Source of the DNA: JALZHR01 sp036389695
GTDB lineage: Bacteria > Acidobacteriota > Blastocatellia > Pyrinomonadales > Pyrinomonadaceae
Direction of reading: 5' to 3'
Length of the DNA stretch: 37,271 bases
Assembly (NCBI GenBank): GCA_036389695.1
Contig: DASVWG010000311.1
Span: 1-37,271, forward strand
Both the position numbers and the translations under genes were made by a program. Under the pieces are notes generated by a model. The model had not been told where the DNA came from, searched no databases, and worked only from the letters and a program-made list of their open reading frames with translations. Positions 1 through 8,738 of this stretch are shown here, in pieces (position 1 is the first letter of the stretch; each line of letters starts with the position of its first letter).

Positions 1-1
1 C

Positions 2-895
2 AAGCTCATCGTCAATCTGGAAAAAGCCGACATCTCGCGCCTGACCGCGACGGGCTGGAAACCGCCGACGCCGTTTGTCGTCAAAGCGCGCGACCGGGAG
101 ACAGACCTTTACGGCGTGATGTATACGCCTTCGAATCTGGATAGAAACAGGAAATATCCGATTATCAATTACATCTATCCGGGTCCGCAGGGCGGCAGCA
201 TCGGCACCTGGGGCTTCACGCACGCTTTCGGCGATAATCAGGCGCTCGCCGAATTGGGCTTCGTCGTCGTGGCGATTGAAGGCACGTGCAATCCTCTGCG
301 CTCCAAGAAATTCCACGATATGTGTTACGGCAATATGGCTGACAACACTCTGGAAGACCAGATAACGGGAATGCGGCAATTGGCGCAGAAATATCCGTTT
401 ATCGACCTCGATAAAGTGGGCATCTGGGGACATTCCGGCGGCGGTTTCGCGACGGCGGCGGCGATGTTTCGCTATCCCGATTTCTTTAAAGTCGGCATTT
501 CCGAATCCGGCAATCACGACAACCGCAATTACGAGGACGATTGGGGCGAAAGATACATCGGCTTGCAGACGATGGGCGCGGACGGCAAATCGAATTACGA
601 AGCGCAGGCAAATCAGATTTACGCCAAAAATCTGAAAGGAAAGCTGCTGCTCGCGCACGGCATGATGGACGACAACGTGCCGCCGTATAACACTCTGCTC
701 GTCGTCGACGCGCTGATTAAGGCGAATAAGGATTTCGATTTGATAATGTTTCCGCAGGCGCGGCACGGCTACGGCGATGCCAGTCTTTATATGACGCGCC
801 GCCGCTGGGATTATTTCGTCCGCCATCTGCTGGGCGTAAATCCGCCGCCTTACGAACTGAAATCCAAAACCGACCCGCGCAATACGATGCCGTAA
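2..895 (+). CDS. Prolyl oligopeptidase family (DPP IV-type, S9) peptidase, C-terminal part
   Basis: The reading frame is open from base 2, so the 5' part of the gene lies outside the window. The visible part is the alpha/beta-hydrolase catalytic domain of an S9 peptidase. It contains the nucleophile elbow GHSGGG, the acid region HGMMDDNVPP and the histidine region ARHGYG, in the order expected for the Ser-Asp-His triad. The entry segment KARDRETDLYGVMYTPSN and the YPGPQGG motif match DPP IV-like enzymes, which remove dipeptides from peptide N-termini and are usually exported or periplasmic. A GTG at 116 is an internal codon, because homologous sequence continues upstream of it. The gene converges on the next one across a hairpin. 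The family call is firm; the substrate is unknown. Confidence 0.9.
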   Translation, partial: KLIVNLEKADISRLTATGWKPPTPFVVKARDRETDLYGVMYTPSNLDRNRKYPIINYIYPGPQGGSIGTWGFTHAFGDNQALAELGFVVVAIEGTCNPLRSKKFHDMCYGNMADNTLEDQITGMRQLAQKYPFIDLDKVGIWGHSGGGFATAAAMFRYPDFFKVGISESGNHDNRNYEDDWGERYIGLQTMGADGKSNYEAQANQIYAKNLKGKLLLAHGMMDDNVPPYNTLLVVDALIKANKDFDLIMFPQARHGYGDASLYMTRRRWDYFVRHLLGVNPPPYELKSKTDPRNTMP

Positions 896-909
896 TCGAA
901 GCGATGAAC

Positions 910-972
910 GCGAAAGGCGTGAACGATGAATTGCAGTTTTTGCATATTGAATTCATCGTTCACGCCTTCCGC
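910..972. terminator. 23-bp inverted repeat between convergent genes
   Basis: Bases 910-932 and 950-972 are reverse complements with one mismatch, separated by a 17-base loop. The hairpin lies between the stop codons of two convergent genes, so it probably acts as a bidirectional terminator or transcript-end stabiliser. No long U-tract follows on either strand, so intrinsic termination is uncertain. It may instead be another of the palindromic repeats found in this window. Confidence 0.55.
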
Positions 973-993
973 TTTTACCGGTTCGCTGACCGT

Positions 994-2451
994 TTATTTA
1001 TAGTTCGGGTCAAGTTTTTTTAATTGCTGCGAGGCGTTCGTGTTTTTCGGGTCTAATTCGAGCGAGCGTTTGTAATTTTTGATGGCAAGCTCGCGCTCGC
1101 CGTTTTTCTCGTAGGCTTCGGCGACACTGTCGTAAACGTTTGCGCTGGCGGGATAAAGAAAAACATTGAGCTTGAAGATTTCGAGCGCTTCTTTCGGTTT
1201 TCCGCCGCCGTTCAGCATACGATATGCCCAATCGTTCAAGTCGTTTTCAGACGGCTGAAAGTTCGGATTTTTCTTTTTCAGTTCTTTATAAACCTCGACG
1301 GCGCGGTCGTAACCGCGCCCGCGCAGCTGCATTTTAAGCGCCGTCACCGGGTCGGACGCGGCGATTGCGGGATTGTAAATTCCCGCCAGCTCGTCGATAA
1401 ATTCTTCCGGGTAAGCGCCCGCCAGATTGGTTAAAACCACAATCGACAGATTATCGTCCGGGTAAACAAAAAACGCCGCGCGGCTGCCGCCGGTCGCAAT
1501 TACCGCGCTGTGCGCCGGACGCGGTTTCGTTACCCAGCCCAGCGCCCAGAGCGTCGGCGAGCCGTCGTTAAATGTCCCGGCAGTCCAGAGAGTTTCGAGC
1601 GCGGTTTTTGTTTTCAAAAGCCTGCCCTGCTGCAAAGCGATTATCCAGCGCGCAACGTCCTGCGCCGTGCTGTTGATGCCCGAAGCCGTCCGGCGAAACG
1701 GCGGAAATTCCGCGTAATTGTTCGTCAGTTTTTCTTCGCCGAATGTTTGCCCGTCGAGGCTTTTCACGTAACGATAAGTCTGCGCCATATTCGGAACGAC
1801 GTCGCGCGAATCGCCAAAGCCGGTGCCCGTCATTCCGGCAACCTGAAACTGCCGCTCTTTAAAAACTTCGGCGAAAGGTTTTCCGCTTAATTTGTCGATG
1901 ATTTTTCCGAGCAGAGCATAGTTCGTCTGGTTATAGCTAAAGCGTTCGCCCGTCGGAAAAGCCATCGGCATCGCTTTGATTTTCGTCCACGCCGCTTGCT
2001 CGTCGAGCGTGCCGAAACCGTTCGTGACGGGGTCGAGCACGCGCAGAATATTCGGCAGCCCGGAAACGTGCGTCAATAATTGCCGAATCGTGATTGGCTG
2101 CCATTCGGCGGGCAGTCCTTCGAGATAGCGCGAAACCGGAGCGGAGAGGTCGATTTTTCCTTCCTCGACCAGCTGCATAATCGCGACGCCGGTAAATGCT
2201 TTGGTGCAGGAATTAATCGGAAAAACGCTTTTGTCCGTGACCGGAACCGAATTTTGCAGGTCAGCCGCGCCGAAAGATTTAAGCAGAATGATTTTTCCGT
2301 TTCGCACGACCGCCAGCTGAAGCCCGGGAATGCGGCGCGCCTGCATCTCGCGCCGCACCAGCGCTTCCGTCTCGTCATTCGCCGATTGCCGGGCGACCGC
2401 CAAAACCTGAAAACTAAAAACAAGCGATAAGCATAAAAATAGACGCGTCAT
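994..2451 (-). CDS. Serine hydrolase (beta-lactamase/penicillin-binding fold) with C-terminal TPRs
   Basis: The 485-residue protein begins with a signal peptide (about residues 1-20). A class C beta-lactamase/D-alanyl-peptidase fold follows, with the catalytic SxxK at S81-CT-K84 and the usual LTHVSGLP segment. The second motif is Y173-N-Q, where most relatives have YxN. The third motif region is ATGGSRAAF. Residues from about 385 to the end form tetratricopeptide repeats (AEAYEKNGERELAIKNYKR, then LELDPKN). Such proteins are usually periplasmic esterases or peptidases rather than true beta-lactamases. The TPR tail suggests docking to another protein. A second hydrolase of this fold lies at 6215-7630 but lacks the TPR tail. 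Confidence 0.88.
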   Translation of the reverse strand: MTRLFLCLSLVFSFQVLAVARQSANDETEALVRREMQARRIPGLQLAVVRNGKIILLKSFGAADLQNSVPVTDKSVFPINSCTKAFTGVAIMQLVEEGKIDLSAPVSRYLEGLPAEWQPITIRQLLTHVSGLPNILRVLDPVTNGFGTLDEQAAWTKIKAMPMAFPTGERFSYNQTNYALLGKIIDKLSGKPFAEVFKERQFQVAGMTGTGFGDSRDVVPNMAQTYRYVKSLDGQTFGEEKLTNNYAEFPPFRRTASGINSTAQDVARWIIALQQGRLLKTKTALETLWTAGTFNDGSPTLWALGWVTKPRPAHSAVIATGGSRAAFFVYPDDNLSIVVLTNLAGAYPEEFIDELAGIYNPAIAASDPVTALKMQLRGRGYDRAVEVYKELKKKNPNFQPSENDLNDWAYRMLNGGGKPKEALEIFKLNVFLYPASANVYDSVAEAYEKNGERELAIKNYKRSLELDPKNTNASQQLKKLDPNYK

Positions 2452-2547
2452 TTTATTTAATTATTTACGGCTTCGGGTTAAAGCACTCCTTTTAATTAAA
2501 ACACCGCCGCATTTATTTTAATGACAATTTTATGTTCCCGGAAAATC

Positions 2548-3441
2548 TTATTTTGGCGCGCTGACGCGCACTATCTTTTCGGCGTAAATCAGATTGACCA
2601 GCGCTTCGGCGAGATTCGGCTGTAGTTTTTTCAGCGCGCTTAATTCTTTAAACGCGCCGTCTTTGTTTTTCATCGCCAGATGCAGAACGCCGAGATTAAA
2701 ACGCGCCGCCGCGTAATCGGGATAAGCCGTGATTAATTTGCCGTATTCCGCTTTTGCTTCGTCGAAGCGTTTCAGATAGAAAAGCGTGACGGCGTAATTA
2801 TTGCGCGTTTCCATGTCGGCGGGCGCGACGGCGAGCGCCCGCCGATACGCTTCGAGCGCCGCTGTGTGCCGTTTCAGATTGTTGTAGGCAAATCCCATCT
2901 GACAAAAAGCGCGCGCGTTTGCCGGCTGCAGGCGAATCGCCTGCTGAAAAGCCGTAATCGCTTCCTCAAAGCGGTTTGCGCCGAGATAAACATTTCCGAG
3001 CAGATTGTAAGCCGCCGGATATTCGGGCGCGAATTTTATCGCCTGCCGCAGATTTTCGATTGCCGCCGCCGTCTCGCCCAGGCGGTCGAAAAGATTTCCG
3101 AGATTGTAATAAGCGTTGGCGTAATCGGGTTTGAGCCGGACGGCTTCGCGCAGCGCGTCGATGGCTTCGCCGTTTCGTTGGAGATTGAAAAGAGCGGTTC
3201 CGAGCGCGTTGTGCGCTTCGGCGTCATCGGGCTTCAATTTGACGGCGGCGGAAAATTGTTCGACCGCCGCGCCCGTTTTTCCTTCCTTTAAGAATTTAAT
3301 TCCCGTCCGGAAAAAATCAGACGCTTCATCGCCTGCCGCTTCGGACAAAGCCTGCGGTTTCGCCGGAAAGGCGGCGGCAATCATTATTAATAATAAAAAC
3401 AGCGGAAAGGTTTGAACCTTGAACGGAAAATTTCGTTTCAT
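2548..3441 (-). CDS. Exported tetratricopeptide repeat protein
   Basis: The protein is about 297 residues long and made almost wholly of TPRs, roughly seven copies with the expected A/G/Y/P pattern (for example AHNALGTALFNLQRNGEAID and AYYNLGNLFDRLGETAAAIE). The ATG at 3441 is preferred over a TTG at 3489 because it places a signal peptide at the N-terminus (MKRNFPFKVQ then a hydrophobic stretch ending in PAKPQA). TPR proteins act as protein-docking scaffolds; the partner is unknown. The gene is divergent from the winged-helix regulator at 3647, so the roughly 200-bp spacer probably carries both promoters. Confidence 0.85.
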   Translation of the reverse strand: MKRNFPFKVQTFPLFLLLIMIAAAFPAKPQALSEAAGDEASDFFRTGIKFLKEGKTGAAVEQFSAAVKLKPDDAEAHNALGTALFNLQRNGEAIDALREAVRLKPDYANAYYNLGNLFDRLGETAAAIENLRQAIKFAPEYPAAYNLLGNVYLGANRFEEAITAFQQAIRLQPANARAFCQMGFAYNNLKRHTAALEAYRRALAVAPADMETRNNYAVTLFYLKRFDEAKAEYGKLITAYPDYAAARFNLGVLHLAMKNKDGAFKELSALKKLQPNLAEALVNLIYAEKIVRVSAPK

Positions 3442-3567
3442 AAGTAAAGCTGCGGCGAAAATTTTGGAAATTCTTGCGCGCGAGTCCAAAGCGTTGTAAA
3501 TTGATTTTCAACAGCGAATCGAAAACCAAATCAAGCGAGCGAACTCACGCGCATCTAAAACATAGGC

Positions 3568-3634
3568 GAACCGGCGACGGCAAGTCCTGTCAAACTCTGA
3601 AAAAGAGGCTGACAAACTCTGAAACCGGCGACGG
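3568..3634. repeat. Direct repeats upstream of the winged-helix regulator
   Basis: The segment ACCGGCGACGG occurs at about 3570-3580 and again at about 3624-3634. CAAACTCTGAAA is also repeated (about 3591-3602 and 3613-3624). The copies sit just before the start of the winged-helix gene at 3647. They could be operator half-sites for that regulator or a small local duplication. Confidence 0.5.
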
Positions 3635-3646
3635 ACAAGCTCCGAA

Positions 3647-5947
3647 ATGAATCTGGAAATGAGAGAAACAATCAAGTTATACGAATTCGGCGAATTTCGC
3701 CTCGATTTGGAGAGAAATCTTCTGCTCCGCTCGGACGAGATTGTTCCGCTCACGCATAAGGCGCTGGAAACGCTCGCCGTGCTGGTCGAAAACAGCGGTC
3801 GCATCGTCGGAAAAGACGAGATAATCAAACGCGTCTGGCAGGATACTTTTGTCGAAGAAGGCAGCCTGACGCGCAACGTCTCGACTTTGCGAAAAGTGCT
3901 CGGCGAAGAACCCGGAAGCAACCGGTTTATCGAAACGATTCCGCGTCGCGGCTATCGTTTTGTCGCGCAGGTGAAAGCCGTCTCCGCCGCCGAAGCGAAA
4001 AAGGAACTGAACGGCGGTTTCGCCGAAAATCCGTCGGAAGACGAAAACGCGCTCGCCCGACCGCGCGGAGATTTTATCGAATATAACGGCGCGGCGAAAA
4101 ATGATTTGCCTGAGACAAAATACGATTTGCGGAAAAACGAAATCGAGCCCGCGCCGCCGTTTTTGACGCGGCGAAGATTCGTGTTTCTCTCGCTGCTTGC
4201 CGTTTTCATCGCCGCCGCTGCCGTAATTTATTTTTTAATTCTGCCGAATTGGTCGAAACTGAATCCGAGCCAATCATCCCTGAAAACCGAACAGGAATTA
4301 GGCTTTACAAAACTGACCAACATCGGGAAAGCGACCGAAGCGGCTATCTCGCCCGACGGTAAATATGTGGTTTACGTGGCTGACGACATCGGCAGACAGT
4401 CTTTATGGGTGAAGCAGGTCGAAACCGGCAGCACGGTGCAAATCGCCGACGCGGCGGAAGTCACGTATCAGGGGCTGGCGTTTTCCGCCGACAATAATTT
4501 TATATATTTTAATCTGTGGGACAGAAAAAGCGTCGGCGCGATTTACCGCATTCCGACGCTCGGCGGCGTTTCCAAAAAGGTCATCCACGATTGTATGTCG
4601 ACGCTGGCGATTTCGCCCGACGGAAAGAAAATCGCGTTCGTGCGCGGCTTCGCCGTCGAAAACGACCAGGCTTTGATTGTTGCCGATATTGAAAGCGGCG
4701 ACGAGAAGATTATTTTCCGCAGCGCGCAGTGGCAGGCGTTTCCGGCATTCTCGCCGGACGGAAATAAAATAGCTTTCGCGCTGGGCGTCTCGCCGCCGCA
4801 GGAGCAAAGCTACGTCTCCGTCCGCGAAGTCTCGCTGGAAAGCGGTCAGGAAAAAGCGCTGACCGACCGGAAATGGCTCGGCATCAGCGGTCTGGTCTGG
4901 CTGCGCGACGGAAACGATTTGATTCTTAACGCCTCAGAGGAAGCTCACCAATCGTTTCAGCTCTGGAAATTAAATTACCTGTCGGGCGCAGCCGAAAAGA
5001 TTACCAACGACTCGAACGGGCTTTACGGAGCGCACAGTATGACCAACGACGCGGGCGTAATGGTCGCTCTGCAATCGGACGCTTACGTCAATATCTGGAC
5101 GGCTCCGGCGGCGGATTTGACGAAAGCCTCCAAAATAACTTCCGGCAAATACGAAGGTCCTTTTCTGAGCTGGACGCCCGATAACCGGATTGTTTACAGC
5201 TCAAGGTCAAACGGCGATTTCGACACGTGGATTATGGATGAGGACGGCGGCAACAAAAAGCAGCTCACGGGCGATAAAGAAGGCGAGTTTGCGCCGAGCG
5301 TAACGGCGGACGGCGCGCACATTCTTTTTACCTCCAATCGCAACGGGACTTTCCACATCTGGCAAATGGACATCGACGGCAGAAATCCGAAACAGCTCAC
5401 GGATGAAGACGGCGGCTGGGGCGCGGTCGCTTCGCCGGCGGGCAACTGGTTTGTATATTTTTCCACGAAAGCCGGCGGTAAGGAAAATCTCTGGAAAATG
5501 TCGCTCGAAAGCGGAGAATCCGTTCGCCTGACGACCTTGAGCTCTTACAATCCGGCAATCTCGCCGGACGGTAAAATGCTCGCCTATTCCGTCTGGAATG
5601 AAAACGCCAAGCCGCAGCGTTTCGAGCACGAAATTATGTCGCTCGAAACCGGAAGTCGTATTCGCTCGTTCGAATTGCCGTCGACCGCGTTTCGCTTTAC
5701 CGGAAATATGCTGCTGCGCTGGATGCCCGACGGCAGCGGCTTAACGTTTATCGATCATCAGAACGGCGCGTCGAACATCAGTTTTCTGCCGCTCGACGGC
5801 GGAAAGCCCGTCAGGTTGACCGACTTTAACGACAGCGAAATTTTCTGGTTTGACTGGTCGCGCGACGGGCGGCAGATAGTTTTGACGCGCGGCGTTTTGC
5901 TGAACGACGTAATTTTAATCAAAAATCTCCAAAATCTTCGTCGTTAG
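3647..5947 (+). CDS. Membrane-anchored winged-helix (CadC/OmpR-type) regulator with PD40/TolB-like repeats
   Basis: Residues about 8-109 form an OmpR/CadC-type winged helix (LYEFGEFRLDLERNLLLR, RNVSTLRKVLGE, then IPRRGYRF). A low-complexity linker follows, then one transmembrane helix (about 178-200, FVFLSLLAVFIAAAAVIYFL). The remaining C-terminal part, about 560 residues, is a beta-propeller of PD40/TolB-type repeats seen in ISPDGKYVVYVADD, FSPDGNKIAFALG and ISPDGKMLAYSVWNE. The topology suggests a one-component regulator with cytoplasmic DNA binding and a periplasmic sensor propeller, common in Acidobacteriota. An in-frame ATG at 3659 is a possible alternative start. Targets are unknown; the divergent TPR gene is a natural candidate. 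Confidence 0.9.
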   Translation: MNLEMRETIKLYEFGEFRLDLERNLLLRSDEIVPLTHKALETLAVLVENSGRIVGKDEIIKRVWQDTFVEEGSLTRNVSTLRKVLGEEPGSNRFIETIPRRGYRFVAQVKAVSAAEAKKELNGGFAENPSEDENALARPRGDFIEYNGAAKNDLPETKYDLRKNEIEPAPPFLTRRRFVFLSLLAVFIAAAAVIYFLILPNWSKLNPSQSSLKTEQELGFTKLTNIGKATEAAISPDGKYVVYVADDIGRQSLWVKQVETGSTVQIADAAEVTYQGLAFSADNNFIYFNLWDRKSVGAIYRIPTLGGVSKKVIHDCMSTLAISPDGKKIAFVRGFAVENDQALIVADIESGDEKIIFRSAQWQAFPAFSPDGNKIAFALGVSPPQEQSYVSVREVSLESGQEKALTDRKWLGISGLVWLRDGNDLILNASEEAHQSFQLWKLNYLSGAAEKITNDSNGLYGAHSMTNDAGVMVALQSDAYVNIWTAPAADLTKASKITSGKYEGPFLSWTPDNRIVYSSRSNGDFDTWIMDEDGGNKKQLTGDKEGEFAPSVTADGAHILFTSNRNGTFHIWQMDIDGRNPKQLTDEDGGWGAVASPAGNWFVYFSTKAGGKENLWKMSLESGESVRLTTLSSYNPAISPDGKMLAYSVWNENAKPQRFEHEIMSLETGSRIRSFELPSTAFRFTGNMLLRWMPDGSGLTFIDHQNGASNISFLPLDGGKPVRLTDFNDSEIFWFDWSRDGRQIVLTRGVLLNDVILIKNLQNLRR

Positions 5948-6060
5948 TCATTCCAAATGCTTTTATCTTTGGTATCAGTATATTTAAAGGTGTCGGTAAC
6001 CCAGGCGTCAGCGCGGGCTTGGCGTTTAAGCATTCAAGGCGATTTTTCATCGGTCGGTAA

Positions 6061-6081
6061 GCCCTTTCTCACGGTCGGGCT
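6061..6081 (+). repeat. Degenerate copy of a GC-rich palindromic repeat arm
   Basis: These 21 bases match 18 of 21 positions in the repeat arm next to lipB (about 36554-36574). A weaker related stretch lies just upstream at about 6004-6024. The 267-bp gap 5948-6214 holds no convincing gene. The match suggests a decayed member of the same dispersed family. Confidence 0.4.
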
Positions 6082-6214
6082 ACTGACACTTTCTTTCCGA
6101 GCGAGAGAAATTTATTAATGCTTTACCTGTTATTCAATAAAAAGAAATTTGTCAGAAAGTCACCTCGCGCGGTGTTTTTAGTTTAGAAAGCTTAATCTTA
6201 AATCCAATCTTTTT

Positions 6215-7630
6215 ATGCAGAAAAATTTGAGACTTTATTCGCAAGCGGTCGTTTTTCTTGCCGCCGTTTTATTGCTGCAAACAAACGCGCCAGCCCAGAA
6301 AGCGAAAATCGCTTTAATCGACAATTTCGCGGCGGCGAAACATAAATTTCATAAATTTAACGGCAGCGTTCTGGTCGCCGAAAAAGGTCGGATTATTTAC
6401 AAAAAATCTTTCGGCTACGCGGATTTCAAAAATAAAAAGCCGCTGACCGGCGCGAGCGTTTTTAATATCGCGTCCATCAGCAAACAGTTTACCGCCGCTG
6501 CCGTGATGCTCTCGGTCGAGCGCGGGCTTTTGCGTCTCGACGATTCTTTGTCGAAATATTTTCCCGAAATTCCCTACGAAGGCATCACCGTCAAACAAAT
6601 GCTGACGCACACTTCCGGTTTGCCCGAACAAAACGAATTTATGTTCAAGTATTGGAATACGGATAATCCGATAACCAACCGGGATATGGTCGAATATTTG
6701 ATAAAATACAAGCCCGAAGCCGCTTTCAAACCGGGCGAAAGCTTCAAATACTGCAACACGAATTACGCGCTGCTGGCGATGATTGTCGAAAAAGTCAACG
6801 GTCAAAAATTTCAGGATTTCGTCACGAAAAATATTTTCGAGCCGCTGGAGATGCGGCAGACGCGTTTTCTCGACCCGACCGCCGGAAATTACAAAACGAT
6901 TCCCAACCAGACGGAAAATTATATCGCCGACACCGAAGGCAAAGAATATTTATTGCCGCAGGACATTCCGGAATATAAAAACGCCGTCGCTTTAACCGGC
7001 TTGGTCGGCGCGGGCAACATTCATTCGACGGCGACGGATTTGCTGAAATGGCAGGAAAGCTTAAAGACCGCGAAAATATTGAAGCGCGAAAGCATCGACG
7101 AGATGGCAAGCCCGCAGGTGAAAGCAAATGTCGACAACTCGGACGCTTATGGCTACGGGTTGGCGATTAAAGCGATTTACGGCGACACGCGCGTTTATCA
7201 TTACGGCGGCACGCTCGGCTTCTGGAATTCCTTGCAGCATTTCAAAAACGCCGACCGCACCGTGATTGTTTTAACCAATAACGAATCGGAAAAAGGCTTG
7301 ACCAACGCCATTGCGGCGATTCTTTTCGACCAGCCGGTCGCGCTTCCGTCGGCGCACAGGGAAATAAAACTCTCGACGGGCGAGCTGAATAAATTCGTCG
7401 GCACTTACGAGCTAAACGGCAATTTCGCTTTTGCTGTTGAAAACAGAAACGGCAAATTATACCGCGTCACCAAAAGCGGCGAGCCGAAAGAATTAAAACC
7501 CGAATCGAAAACCAAATTATTTTACGCCGACACTGACCGGCAAATCGAGCTCGTTTTTGATAAGCAAGCCGTCAAACAGGTGTTTTTCATCGCCGAAGGA
7601 ATAAAACTGGAATTGAAAAAGGCGAAGTAA
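6215..7630 (+). CDS. Serine hydrolase of the beta-lactamase/penicillin-binding fold
   Basis: The 471-residue protein has a signal peptide (about 1-28, ending TNAPAQ). The catalytic motifs are complete: S87-IS-K90 as SxxK, FKYCNTNYALL with YxN, and HYGGTLGF in place of the KTG loop. MLTHTSGLPEQ is the usual loop of esterase/D-aminopeptidase relatives. After about residue 380 a small beta-rich domain (FVGTYELNGNFAFAVENR) resembles the DUF3471-like tail seen in this group. It is probably an exported esterase or peptidase with unknown substrate. No clear Shine-Dalgarno precedes the ATG. It shares its fold with the hydrolase at 994-2451, but the different C-terminal domains argue against a recent duplication. 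Confidence 0.88.
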   Translation: MQKNLRLYSQAVVFLAAVLLLQTNAPAQKAKIALIDNFAAAKHKFHKFNGSVLVAEKGRIIYKKSFGYADFKNKKPLTGASVFNIASISKQFTAAAVMLSVERGLLRLDDSLSKYFPEIPYEGITVKQMLTHTSGLPEQNEFMFKYWNTDNPITNRDMVEYLIKYKPEAAFKPGESFKYCNTNYALLAMIVEKVNGQKFQDFVTKNIFEPLEMRQTRFLDPTAGNYKTIPNQTENYIADTEGKEYLLPQDIPEYKNAVALTGLVGAGNIHSTATDLLKWQESLKTAKILKRESIDEMASPQVKANVDNSDAYGYGLAIKAIYGDTRVYHYGGTLGFWNSLQHFKNADRTVIVLTNNESEKGLTNAIAAILFDQPVALPSAHREIKLSTGELNKFVGTYELNGNFAFAVENRNGKLYRVTKSGEPKELKPESKTKLFYADTDRQIELVFDKQAVKQVFFIAEGIKLELKKAK

Positions 7631-7723
7631 TCAAACGATTTTTATCGTCTTTCGCCAGATTACATCTTTCGTAAAAATAAATTCGCCGGACGAATCTGCC
7701 GTCTTGCAGATTAATCTCAAGGG

Positions 7724-7754
7724 TTGGCAGAATATCTCTGCCGCGCTGTAGAAT
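7724..7754 (+). promoter_or_regulatory. Possible promoter and small operator of the ABC/LytTR operon
   Basis: TTGGCA at 7724-7729 and TAGAAT at 7749-7754 resemble -35 and -10 boxes with a long 19-base spacer, 34 bases before the ABC ATPase start. GGCAGA at 7726-7731 and TCTGCC at 7737-7742 form an inverted repeat overlapping the -35 box, a plausible regulator site. This is a weak call by eye. Confidence 0.25.
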
Positions 7755-7787
7755 TCCCGCCGGTTTCCGGATTATTCTTACTGCGGA

Positions 7788-8693
7788 ATGTATTGCATAG
7801 AAACGATTGATTTAACGCATAAATTTTCTGCCGGCGAAACGGCTTTAAAGCAGGTCAACCTCAAGGTTATCGAGGGCACGATTTACGGTTTTTTAGGTCC
7901 GAACGGCGCGGGCAAAACGACGACGCTGAAGCTCGTTCTCGGACTTTTGCAAAAACAGACGGGCGAGATTTCGGTTTTCGGAAAGCCTTTTGAAACGAAT
8001 CGCGTCGAGACCTTGCGCCGCATCGGCTCGATGATTGAAAGCCCTTCGATTTACGGTCACCTGACCGCCGCGGAAAATCTAAAAATTTTGCAGAAAGTTT
8101 ACAATTGCCCGAAACAGCGCATTAACGAAGTTTTGGAATTAGTCGGGCTTGAAAAAACGGGCGGCAAACGCGCCGCGCAATTTTCGCTCGGGATGAAACA
8201 GCGTCTGAGCATCGCGATGGCGCTGCTGCACAGCCCGTCTCTGCTGATTCTGGACGAGCCGACCAACGGTTTAGACCCGAACGGAATTTTGGAAATCCGC
8301 GAGCTTTTGAAAAATCTGAACGCGAATCACAATATTACGATTTTAATTTCCAGCCACCTGCTGTCGGAAATCGAAAGAATGGTCACGCACGTCGGCATCA
8401 TCAATCAAGGCGTAATTTTGTTTCAGGGCACGCTTCCCGAATTGATGAACCGGCGACGGCAAAATTCATTCACCGTTTTTGAAACCAGCGACGACGCGCG
8501 GGCTTTGCAAATCACCAGAAATTTCAATTTAAATTCGCGGCTCGAAGCCGGAAGAATCGCGATTCCGGTTCTCGAAAAAGAACAAATCGCGCGGGTAAAT
8601 CGAAAACTGGTCGAAAGCGGAATCGAAGTTTACAAAATCGGCAAAATCGAAAGCGATTTGGAAAAAATCTTTTTCGACGTCATCAGCGAGTAA
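7788..8693 (+). CDS. ABC transporter ATP-binding protein (BcrA-like)
   Basis: The 301-residue protein has all ABC ATPase motifs: Walker A GPNGAGKTT (residues 37-45), signature FSLGMKQR, Walker B with D-loop LLILDEPTNGLDPNG, and the switch histidine in ISSHLLSE. The length and the roughly 80-residue C-terminal extension fit the BcrA/lantibiotic-immunity subgroup, which works with a separate ABC-2 permease to export peptides or protect the envelope. It is the first gene of a four-gene co-directional unit with permease, histidine kinase and LytTR regulator. Substrate identity cannot be read from the sequence. Confidence 0.92.
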   Translation: MYCIETIDLTHKFSAGETALKQVNLKVIEGTIYGFLGPNGAGKTTTLKLVLGLLQKQTGEISVFGKPFETNRVETLRRIGSMIESPSIYGHLTAAENLKILQKVYNCPKQRINEVLELVGLEKTGGKRAAQFSLGMKQRLSIAMALLHSPSLLILDEPTNGLDPNGILEIRELLKNLNANHNITILISSHLLSEIERMVTHVGIINQGVILFQGTLPELMNRRRQNSFTVFETSDDARALQITRNFNLNSRLEAGRIAIPVLEKEQIARVNRKLVESGIEVYKIGKIESDLEKIFFDVISE

Positions 8694-8738
8694 ACGCGAA
8701 ATTTCCGCCGCCGCTTCCCGTAATTGATTTAAATAATT

